DNA of 64,000 nucleotides from Alphaproteobacteria bacterium (lineage in GTDB: Bacteria > Pseudomonadota > Alphaproteobacteria > Caulobacterales > Caulobacteraceae): contig JAHJNW010000068.1 in the NCBI GenBank assembly GCA_018820665.1, positions 1 through 64,000 of the forward strand. Reading direction: 5' to 3'. Under the pieces are notes generated by a model. That model was given only the letters and a program-made list of their open reading frames with translations, was not told where the DNA came from and ran no database searches. The position numbers and the translations under genes are program-made. This document shows, one piece after another, positions 42,181 through 54,034 of the stretch (the first letter of the stretch is position 1; every line of letters starts with the position of its first letter).

Positions 42181-42199
42181 GCGGGGACCTTATCCCCGC
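42181..42199 (+). terminator. hairpin after secG, terminator- or attenuator-like
   Basis: GCGGGGA-CCTTA-TCCCCGC, perfect 7-bp stem, no following T tract. Confidence 0.35.
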
Positions 42200-42257
42200 C
42201 TTCCGCTCCCGCCCTCAAAGTCTCCGCAATACGCCGCTCGAATCAGCGGTAGAGTGA

Positions 42258-44085
<1,828 letters not shown>

Positions 44086-44164
44086 TGGATCCGGTCCCAA
44101 CGAACCTTGATCGTAGGCCGCTGATCTGCGGGCGACAATAGACGTCCGCCGTCTGCCGATCAGG

Positions 44165-45064
44165 TCACAGGGTCGAGGCCCCGATGGCGATGGCTCCCAG
44201 CGGGCCCGCCATGGCGCCGAGGCCGGGGGGCGTGGCGAAGTCGTCGATGCTCGCGGCGATCCGCTCCGCCGTCGCATAGCCGGCGAGGCTGCGCACCAAG
44301 GCCTGGCGCAGACGCGGAAACAGGTGCGCCTGGCCCGTGAAAATTCCGCCGCCGATCAGGATGCGCTCCGGCGCGGTCGTCAGCACGAGGGTGTGCAGCA
44401 GCCCCCCGAGGGCCTGCACCACCATCTCCCAGGCCGGATCCTCAGCGGCCAGGGTTTCGCCCCGCCGGCCCGTCCGGGCCTCCAGCGCCGGCCCGGCGGC
44501 CAGGCCTTCGACGCAGTCGCCATGATAGGGGCAACTGCCCGGCCAGGTGTCGCCGGCGATCCGGCCGACGCGGACATGCCCCGCCTCGCCATGACCCAGA
44601 CCGCGGACGGACTGCCCGTTGACGATCGACCCCACCCCGATCCCCGTGCCGACCGTGACATAGGCGAACGATCGGAGTCCCCGGGCTGCTCCCCAGCGCC
44701 CCTCGGCGAGGGCCGCACCGTTGACGTCGGTGTCGATCCCGACCGGGCCATCGAACCCCTCGGCCAGGCTTGTCAGGTCTGTATTGTCCCAGCCCGGCTT
44801 GGGCGTCGTCACGATCGAACCGAAGTCGGGTCGCCGCCGGTCCAGCTCCAGCGGCCCGAAACTGCCGATGCCGAGGGCCGAAAAGCCCGGGCCTGCGCGC
44901 CAGCGGGCCAACACCTTGCGGATCTCTCCCAGCGTCTCGTCCGGCGTCGTCGTGGCGATCTGCACCTGGTCGCGAATATCATCGGGGCCCGTGGCCAGCA
45001 GACAGACGCATTTGGTCCCGCCCATCTCCACCCCGGCGATCAATGAAGCTCCAGAATTCGCCAT
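44165..45064 (-). CDS. ROK family sugar kinase (fructokinase/mannokinase type)
   Basis: GVEMGGTKCVCLLA, GIDTDVNGAALAEGRWGAARG, Zn-site-like CPYHGDCVEGLAAGPAL. Confidence 0.92.
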   Translation of the reverse strand: MANSGASLIAGVEMGGTKCVCLLATGPDDIRDQVQIATTTPDETLGEIRKVLARWRAGPGFSALGIGSFGPLELDRRRPDFGSIVTTPKPGWDNTDLTSLAEGFDGPVGIDTDVNGAALAEGRWGAARGLRSFAYVTVGTGIGVGSIVNGQSVRGLGHGEAGHVRVGRIAGDTWPGSCPYHGDCVEGLAAGPALEARTGRRGETLAAEDPAWEMVVQALGGLLHTLVLTTAPERILIGGGIFTGQAHLFPRLRQALVRSLAGYATAERIAASIDDFATPPGLGAMAGPLGAIAIGASTL

Positions 45065-45208
45065 CGGCCTTCCCTTGTGTCGCGCACGTTTGTCGTCGCT
45101 GTCCGGTCATGAAAGAAGGAAGAGGGTGACGGCGCGGCGGGACCGGACCATCCTGCGCCGATTCCGCCCGCGCGGATTCGATGCGGCGGCAAGTTTTTCG
45201 ACGGGGGA

Positions 45209-47542
45209 ATGGCGATGCGGCGTTTCGGTCTCGCGGTGGTTATGGCGACCTGTGTGGTCGGGACGGCGCAGGCCCAGTCGGAGCCGTCGGCGTTCGAAGC
45301 CGTCGATCCCTTCATCGGCACCCTTGGCAAGGGGCATGTCTTCCCCGGCGCGGTCGCCCCCTTCGGCATGGTCCAGCTCAGCCCGGACACCGACTACAAG
45401 CCCTTCCGCCAGTCCTATGACTGGGCCTCCGGCTATCGGTCGGACGACCCGACCATCATGGGCTTCTCGCACACCCATTTCTCGGGCACTGGTCACTCCG
45501 ACCTCGGCGACGTGCTGGTCACGCCTGTCTCCGGCGAGGTGAAATGGGACGTGGGCGATCCGGCCCAGCCCGGATCCGGCTATCGCTCGCGCTACGACAA
45601 GACGTCGGAACAGGCCGAACCGGGCTATTACACCGTCGACCTGACCGACAGCGGCGTCCGCGCCGAGCTGACCGCCGGCGTCCGCACCGGCCTGCATCGC
45701 TACAGCTTCGCCGCCGGCCAGCCGGCCCGCATCCTGCTGGACCTGCGCCACTCCATCTACGACTACCCGGGCAAGGTGCTGTGGTCGCGCATCCGGGTGC
45801 ATCGGGACGGCACCGTCACCGGCTTCCGCGAGACCCGCGGCTGGGCCCCGGGCCGCCAGCTCTATTTCGCCATGCGCTTCTCCCAGCCCGTCGTCGGCTA
45901 TGAGGTCCGCAATCGCGAGGAGGCCATTCCCTACAACGGCTTCCGCCAGCCGGGCCGGTCCATGGACGACCGGGCCCAGATCCAGGGTCGTGCGCTGCAG
46001 GCCGCCTTCGACTTCGGAGAGCTGTCCGGGCCGCTGCTGGTCAAGGTCGCCATCTCCTCGGTCGACGAGGCCGGCGCCATCGGCAATCTGGAGTCGGAAG
46101 GGCAGGGGTTTGATTTCGACGCCCGCCGCGCCGCCACCCGAGCCTCGTGGGAACAGGCCCTCGGCGTCGTCGAGATCGACGCCGAGCCGGAGATGCGCAC
46201 CAGCCTCTACACCGCCCTCTACCATACCCTGATCGCGCCGTCGGTTCACGGCGACGCCGACGGCCGTTGGCGCGGGCCCGACCAACAGGTCCACGACGCC
46301 GACTTCACCGTCCACTCGACCTTCAGTCTGTGGGACACCTTCCGCGCCCAGCATCCGCTGCTGACCCTCGTGGCGCCGCCGTCGCGCAACGCCGACATGG
46401 TCAACTCCCTGATCGCGGCCCAGCGGGTCAGCCCCTACGGGATCCTGCCGGTCTGGGCCTTCCACGGTCAGGAGACCTGGACGATGATCGGCTATCACGC
46501 CGTTCCGGTGATCGCCGATGCGTATCTGAAGGGCGTTCCGGGCATCGACGGCGATGCCGCGCTGGAGGCCATGATCGCCAGCGCAACCTACCGCCCCTAC
46601 GGCGGGCTGGGCGACTATATGGACCTCGGCTACGTCCCCATCGACCGCGAGCCCGAGGCGGCGTCAAAGACCGTCGAATACGCCTATGACGACTGGACCA
46701 TCGCCCGCATGGCCGAGCGCCTGGGCCGGACCAACGTTGTCGCCGAGTTCGATCGCCGCGCCGGCTTCTGGAAGAACACCTTCGACAGCGAAACCCGCTT
46801 CGTCCGCGCCCGGCTCGCCGACGGTTCGTTCCGCGAGCCCTTCGACGCCACGGCGATCAACTACGGATCGGACTACACCGAGGGCAACGCCTGGCAATAT
46901 TCGTGGTTCGTGCCGCACGACCCGGGCGGCCTGATCACCGCCATGGGCGGCGATGCGGCGACCGTCGAGAAGCTGGACGCCATGTTCGAATACGACAACA
47001 CCGGCCTCGACTATTCCCACGCCGAGGACATCGCCGGCCTGATCGGCCAGTACATCCACGGCAACGAGCCCAGCCACCACGCCGCCTATATGTACTCTTA
47101 CGCCGGCGCGCCGTGGCGCACCCAGGCGCGGCTGAAGCAGATCGTCGACAGCCAGTACCGGGCTGCGCGCGACGGCCTCAGCGGCAATGACGACGTCGGC
47201 CAGATGTCGGCCTGGCTGATGTTCACGGCCATGGGCTTCTATCCGGTGGCCCCCGGGTCAGGCCAGTACGTTATCGGTCGCCCGTTCACCGACCGCACGG
47301 TGCTGAACCTGCCCGATGGCAAGCGCTTCGTGATCTCGACCGAGGAGCTGGCCGACGAGAACCCCTACATCCAGTCGGTGACCCTGAACGGCCGCCCGCT
47401 GACCCGGACCTGGATCGGCCATGGCGAGATCGTCGCCGGCGGCGAGCTGCGGTTCGTGATGGGGGCGGAGCCGAACACGACGTGGGGCGCGGAAGTCGAG
47501 GCCCGGCCATACTCGCTGACGGGGTATGGGCCCGCTCAGTGA
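45209..47542 (+). CDS. GH92 family alpha-mannosidase, secreted
   Basis: Signal peptide; VDPFIGTLGKGHVFPGAVAPFGMVQLSPDT, GFSHTHFSGTGHSDLGD, NEPSHHAAYMYSYAGAPW, GNDDVGQMSAWLMFTAMGFYPVAPG. Confidence 0.94.
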   Translation: MAMRRFGLAVVMATCVVGTAQAQSEPSAFEAVDPFIGTLGKGHVFPGAVAPFGMVQLSPDTDYKPFRQSYDWASGYRSDDPTIMGFSHTHFSGTGHSDLGDVLVTPVSGEVKWDVGDPAQPGSGYRSRYDKTSEQAEPGYYTVDLTDSGVRAELTAGVRTGLHRYSFAAGQPARILLDLRHSIYDYPGKVLWSRIRVHRDGTVTGFRETRGWAPGRQLYFAMRFSQPVVGYEVRNREEAIPYNGFRQPGRSMDDRAQIQGRALQAAFDFGELSGPLLVKVAISSVDEAGAIGNLESEGQGFDFDARRAATRASWEQALGVVEIDAEPEMRTSLYTALYHTLIAPSVHGDADGRWRGPDQQVHDADFTVHSTFSLWDTFRAQHPLLTLVAPPSRNADMVNSLIAAQRVSPYGILPVWAFHGQETWTMIGYHAVPVIADAYLKGVPGIDGDAALEAMIASATYRPYGGLGDYMDLGYVPIDREPEAASKTVEYAYDDWTIARMAERLGRTNVVAEFDRRAGFWKNTFDSETRFVRARLADGSFREPFDATAINYGSDYTEGNAWQYSWFVPHDPGGLITAMGGDAATVEKLDAMFEYDNTGLDYSHAEDIAGLIGQYIHGNEPSHHAAYMYSYAGAPWRTQARLKQIVDSQYRAARDGLSGNDDVGQMSAWLMFTAMGFYPVAPGSGQYVIGRPFTDRTVLNLPDGKRFVISTEELADENPYIQSVTLNGRPLTRTWIGHGEIVAGGELRFVMGAEPNTTWGAEVEARPYSLTGYGPAQ

Positions 47543-47772
47543 AGCTCGGAGTGGGGCCGGATTTTCTCGATGGCGTCCAGCCAATCCAGCCAGATCGCGG
47601 GATCAGCCGGACTTCCGTCGGCGAGCCGGTGCATGAATGCGAGGAGATCGCCAACCTCGTCCGCCGTGCCTCCCCTCAGACGCCAGTAGTTTTCGATGAA
47701 GAGTCTCGCGACGTCGAAGGCTTCATTCGGCGTCAGGAGCGGGCCGTCCGGGCCGTTGGTCAGCGCGTTCAT
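47536..47772 (-). CDS. hypothetical acidic protein, 78 aa
   Basis: MNALTNGPDGPLLTPNEAFDVARLFIENYWRLRGGTADEVGDLLAFMHRLADGSPADPAIWLDWLDAIEKI; ATG overlaps the stop of the upstream GH47 gene. Confidence 0.65.
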   Translation of the reverse strand: MNALTNGPDGPLLTPNEAFDVARLFIENYWRLRGGTADEVGDLLAFMHRLADGSPADPAIWLDWLDAIEKIRPHSELH

Positions 47773-49160
47773 GCCCCCACAAACCCCCTGAGCACATTCG
47801 CCTCGGTGCTCAGCACCATCCGGTTCAGGTCGATCCGCTTCGGCTCGGCGAACATCAGGAAATAGTATTTCATCTGCTCCGACCACCAGTAGCCGGGGCA
47901 GTTGTCGCCCTGGGCCATCGGCCGCGTCGTGATGTCGGTCAGCGAGGTGTAGCCGTAGGCCGCCTTCGAGGTGGCCTTCATGTTGCGGTAGTGGACCGCC
48001 GTCAGCGCCCGGTAGCGCTCGTCCCGGTCGCTCTGCCACAGGTTCAGGCATGCGTCGGCGAACTCGGGCCGCAGACCGGTGCGCACTCCACGCGGCGTCC
48101 CTGACCGGACGTCGATCGATTCCGGGATGATCGTGTAGCGCGCCTGCATGTCCTCATAGCTGCGCAGGAAGTCGTCTCCCTCGGCCTTGAACCCGGCCTG
48201 TCCCAGCAGACCGGCCAGATAGCCGCCCAGCACCGTCTGCGACATCCCCGTCACCTCGGCCGTCTCATAGTCGACCATCGGGAACCACAGCCGGCCCTCG
48301 TAGCGTCGGCCCTGATGCGCGACCATGGCGCCCAGGCATTCCTCGGCCCAGCGCTTCATCTCGGCGTCGCCGAACAGCTCCCAGCTGTCCCACAGATATT
48401 CGTAGAAGCTGTCGGCATAGACGTCGATCGAGGCGTTGCGGCTGGTGAACTCACCAGTCTCGGCATGGATGTTGGCCGCCATCAGCCCCTTGTCGGAGCG
48501 CATGTCGAGCGCGTGCTTCATCGCCCGCTTCGCCGCCGCATAGTATTTGTCGTCGCCGGTCAGCTGGCCCAGCACCCCGAACTCTGCCGCATAGGTGCCG
48601 ATCTCGGCCAGATTGGTTTCCGGGTCGCGCACGGCCCCCGTCCGCAGATTCACATAGCGGTACGGCAGGCCGTGCGGCGAGGCCTCGAACGCCTTCAGCA
48701 GCCGGTCGGCCAGATCTTTCGCCTTGGCCAGCAGCACCGGATCGCCGCAGGCGAGGTGGGCCGACAGCAGGCCGCCGACCAGCCGGATATTGGTTTCGAA
48801 CGTTTGCGCCTCGCCATCGACGTCGAAGTTCAGGTTGGCCTTGACCCAGTCGACCCCGGCCTCGAATTCCTCGTCCAGCTCCATGATCCACAGGGTGTCG
48901 AGGGCCTCGATCAGAGACAGGCCGAGGTCCTGTCCCTCGATGAAGAAGGACTGCGAGGTTCCGCTGACCGGATTGATCTCGTCCTTGCCCCAGGCCTGCT
49001 CGACATAGTGTCGCCATGCCCACTGGAACTCGGACTTCACGTCCTGCCCCAGGACGGCCCAGTCTTCCGATCGGGCCATGGCCGGCAGGGCGAAACCGGC
49101 GGTCGCGCCGCCGGCCATCAACGACAGGGCGGTGCGGCGATTGAAGGACAAGCGGGTCAT
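47769..49160 (-). CDS. GH47 family alpha-1,2-mannosidase with Tat signal
   Basis: NRRTALSLMAGGATAGFALPAMA twin-Arg leader; LGLSLIEALDTLWIMELDEEFEAGVDWVK, FETNIRLVGGLLSAHL, IDVYADSFYEYLWDSW. Confidence 0.9.
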   Translation of the reverse strand: MTRLSFNRRTALSLMAGGATAGFALPAMARSEDWAVLGQDVKSEFQWAWRHYVEQAWGKDEINPVSGTSQSFFIEGQDLGLSLIEALDTLWIMELDEEFEAGVDWVKANLNFDVDGEAQTFETNIRLVGGLLSAHLACGDPVLLAKAKDLADRLLKAFEASPHGLPYRYVNLRTGAVRDPETNLAEIGTYAAEFGVLGQLTGDDKYYAAAKRAMKHALDMRSDKGLMAANIHAETGEFTSRNASIDVYADSFYEYLWDSWELFGDAEMKRWAEECLGAMVAHQGRRYEGRLWFPMVDYETAEVTGMSQTVLGGYLAGLLGQAGFKAEGDDFLRSYEDMQARYTIIPESIDVRSGTPRGVRTGLRPEFADACLNLWQSDRDERYRALTAVHYRNMKATSKAAYGYTSLTDITTRPMAQGDNCPGYWWSEQMKYYFLMFAEPKRIDLNRMVLSTEANVLRGFVGA

Positions 49161-49289
49161 CGAATCCTCTCGACTGGCAGGTGTTTGACCTGCCTAGCAC
49201 GCCCCCGCCGCGGGTTCCGAATGCGGCGGGGCGGTTGGTCCGGCCGTTCGGACTTGCGCAGGGCCGCGCCGCTGCGGTCTACCGGTTCC

Positions 49290-50657
49290 ATGGTCAGGCG
49301 AGTCTCCACTCCGAAGAAGACGGTCAATGCGGCGAACCTGCTCGTGCTCGGCGCGGATCGCCTGTCCGCTCTGCTGTTCGAGGCAGCCTCGATTGACCCA
49401 GCCCTGAAACGGCGTCTTCGCATGGAGCTGGCGGCCGAGATCAGCGCGGCGGACCTGGCGCTGGAAATCGACAAACGCCTGAACACCCTGGCGACCAGCC
49501 GGGCCCGCGTGTCCTGGCGCAAACGCCCGGCGCTGCTCAACGACCTCCAGTCCCTGCGCCGCGTCATTGTCGACCGTCTCGCCCTGCTGGATGCGAGGCT
49601 GGCGCTCGACAGGCTCGTCGGCTGGTTCGATCTCTACCCGACCCTCGGCGCCCGCGTCAGCGACGCCAAGGGCGAGCTGCCGCTGCTGTTCGACGCCGCG
49701 ACGTCCGACCTCGGCGCCGTGGCCTCGGCGGCCGGCCTCGACAATGCCGCGCCGGTCCTCGGCGAGGCCTTGTCGACCCGGCTGAACCCATGGGCGTCGT
49801 GGGTCGGGCGTGGGGCGCAAAGTCTCAGCCCCGAGTTGGCGCAACGGCTGCTCATCGATCTGACAACGGGGCGGCCGAAGCCGACCGGTCGACTGGCCCT
49901 CGTTGTGCGCAAGCTGGCCGACCGCAGCGGCGATCTGGACGCATGGATCCAGTCGATCGCCGAAGATGACGGCCGCAAGCCCGAGATCGGGGCCGAGATC
50001 GCCCGCCGTCTCGCCGAAGCCGACCGACCGGCCGAGGCGCGCGACGCCCTGGAAGCGGCGCGCCAAGTCAATCCACCCGCGCGGCCGGGCCGCGGCAAGC
50101 CGGAGCAGGCGCACGTCCCGGACGCCTGGCTGGACGCCGAGATCGCCGTCCTTGAGGCGGAGGGCCGCGGCGAAGAGGCGGACGCGGCGCGATGGCGGGT
50201 GTTCGAGCGCACCCTGTCCGCCGACCAACTGCGGACGCTGATCGCCAAGCTCGCCGACTTTGAGGACGTCGTCGCGCTCGACCGGGCCTTCGCGCTCGCC
50301 GCCGACCATCCAGACGCAATGAAGGGCCTGGCCTTTCTGATGGGCTGGCCAGCGCTGCGCGAAGCCGCCGATCTGGTGGTGCGGCGCCAGGCCGAGTTGC
50401 GCGGCGGGCATGACGATCTGCCGCTCTGGGCAGGGCGACTGGCCGGTCGTTTCCCCCTGGCCGCCCTGTTGCTGGTCCGGGCGCGGGCGAGGGCGCTGGT
50501 CGCGCTCGGCGCCGGGATCACCGAAGAGGTCGAGGGCCTGATCGCCGAGGCGGAGGCGCTCGGGGCCGTCCTCGACCAAGACGAGGCCGGGGGCGACCAT
50601 GCGGCCTTCGTCACCGAACTGCGGGCGCTGGCGGCGCCGCGACCTCGCCGCTGGTGA
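49290..50657 (+). CDS. DUF6880-like protein of unknown function
   Basis: 455 aa; TPKKTVNAANLLVLGADRLSALLFEAASIDPALKRRLRMELA resembles the DUF6880 N-terminus from memory. Confidence 0.75.
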   Translation: MVRRVSTPKKTVNAANLLVLGADRLSALLFEAASIDPALKRRLRMELAAEISAADLALEIDKRLNTLATSRARVSWRKRPALLNDLQSLRRVIVDRLALLDARLALDRLVGWFDLYPTLGARVSDAKGELPLLFDAATSDLGAVASAAGLDNAAPVLGEALSTRLNPWASWVGRGAQSLSPELAQRLLIDLTTGRPKPTGRLALVVRKLADRSGDLDAWIQSIAEDDGRKPEIGAEIARRLAEADRPAEARDALEAARQVNPPARPGRGKPEQAHVPDAWLDAEIAVLEAEGRGEEADAARWRVFERTLSADQLRTLIAKLADFEDVVALDRAFALAADHPDAMKGLAFLMGWPALREAADLVVRRQAELRGGHDDLPLWAGRLAGRFPLAALLLVRARARALVALGAGITEEVEGLIAEAEALGAVLDQDEAGGDHAAFVTELRALAAPRPRRW

Positions 50658-50802
50658 ACGGCTGACGTCCGGCGGGCGCTCCCCGCTGGCTCAGGACTTG
50701 CGGTTTTCCCGGACGACGGCGCCGAAATGAGACTCGGCTGCCGCGATTCGCCTGTCGGCGCGCTGGCAGCCCGCCGCTTCGCCGACCGGCCTGAGGAAGA
50801 CC

Positions 50803-51513
50803 ATGGGCGAACTGCCGAACGGCGGACCGACGAGCGGACGGCGACGCTTGGGCCTCGTGGTCCTCGGCGTTCTCTGTCTCGTGAGCTTGGCGGCCAGCCC
50901 GGCGTACGCCGCCGATGGCGCGCCCGTGGCGTCGCCGACGGCGACGGCCACCGCTGACTTCCTCGGGCAATCCGCCTCTGACGATGCCCGCGAAGTGGCG
51001 AACTGGGTCGTCCGCAGCGGCGACAACCAGGGCCTGCCGTTCATCATCGTCGACAAGAAGGCCACGCGGGTCTTCGTGTTTGATGATCGGGCCAATCTGC
51101 GCGGCGCGACGACGGCCCTGCTGGGTCTCGCCGTCGGCGATGACTCCGCGCCGGGCGTCGGCGATCGCAAGCTCGCCGACATCCGTCCCGAGGAGCGCAC
51201 CACCCCGGCCGGCCGCTTCGTCGCCTCCCTCGGCCTCAACCTGGCGGGCCAGGACATCCTGTGGGTCGACTACGACACGGCCCTGGCCTTGCATCGCGTG
51301 CTGGACGCCCGCTCCAGCCAGCACCGCCTCGAGCGACTGGCCGCTCGGTCGGACCTGAGCCGCCGCATCACCTTCGGATGCATCAACGTCCCGGTGGCGT
51401 TCTACGAGGACGTCGTCCGACCCGAGTTCCAGGGGACCGTCGGGGTCGTCTACATCCTGCCCGAAACCCGCCCGATCCGTGAGGTCTTCCCGGTCATTGC
51501 CCCGGTCGCTTGA
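50803..51513 (+). CDS. L,D-transpeptidase-like protein, secreted
   Basis: Signal peptide/TM; FIIVDKKATRVFVFD, EERTTPAGRF, RRITFGCINVPVAFYEDVV. Confidence 0.75.
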   Translation: MGELPNGGPTSGRRRLGLVVLGVLCLVSLAASPAYAADGAPVASPTATATADFLGQSASDDAREVANWVVRSGDNQGLPFIIVDKKATRVFVFDDRANLRGATTALLGLAVGDDSAPGVGDRKLADIRPEERTTPAGRFVASLGLNLAGQDILWVDYDTALALHRVLDARSSQHRLERLAARSDLSRRITFGCINVPVAFYEDVVRPEFQGTVGVVYILPETRPIREVFPVIAPVA

Positions 51514-51530
51514 GACAAGGGCGGCCGCCG

Positions 51531-53663
<2,133 letters not shown>

Positions 53664-53731
53664 GGTCCGAACGATCCGGGACGGGGGCGTCCGGCGGTTT
53701 AAGGGAGGGCAGGCGCCGGAGAAGTCCGGCG

Positions 53732-54031
53732 TCAGGAGGCGATCAGATAGGGGCTGTCCGGGACGGGAGGCGACCGGGGCGAGGCGGACTCCGCCGCCCC
53801 GTCCGCGGCCCGGCGGGCGCGTTCGGCGGCGTGAGCGGCCCGGCCAGCCGTCGTCACCATGCCGTCTGCGGTGCACAGACCAGCGCGGGCGAGCCGGCCC
53901 TTCGCGTTGGAGAGGCCCAGGACATAAACCCCCGCTTCAGCCACGAGCAGGCCGGACAGGGCGCGATAGTCGGGGTCTGAAAGCGGGCGAAGAATCTGGG
54001 ACACTCTGTTGGTCGGGCTGGGCCTGTTCAA
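53732..54031 (-). CDS. hypothetical protein, 99 aa
   Basis: MNRPSPTNRVSQILRPLSDPDYRALSGLLVAEAGVYVLGLSNAKGRLARAGLCTADGMV; starts 4 nt from the treY stop. Confidence 0.6.
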   Translation of the reverse strand: MNRPSPTNRVSQILRPLSDPDYRALSGLLVAEAGVYVLGLSNAKGRLARAGLCTADGMVTTAGRAAHAAERARRAADGAAESASPRSPPVPDSPYLIAS

Positions 54032-54034
54032 CGT

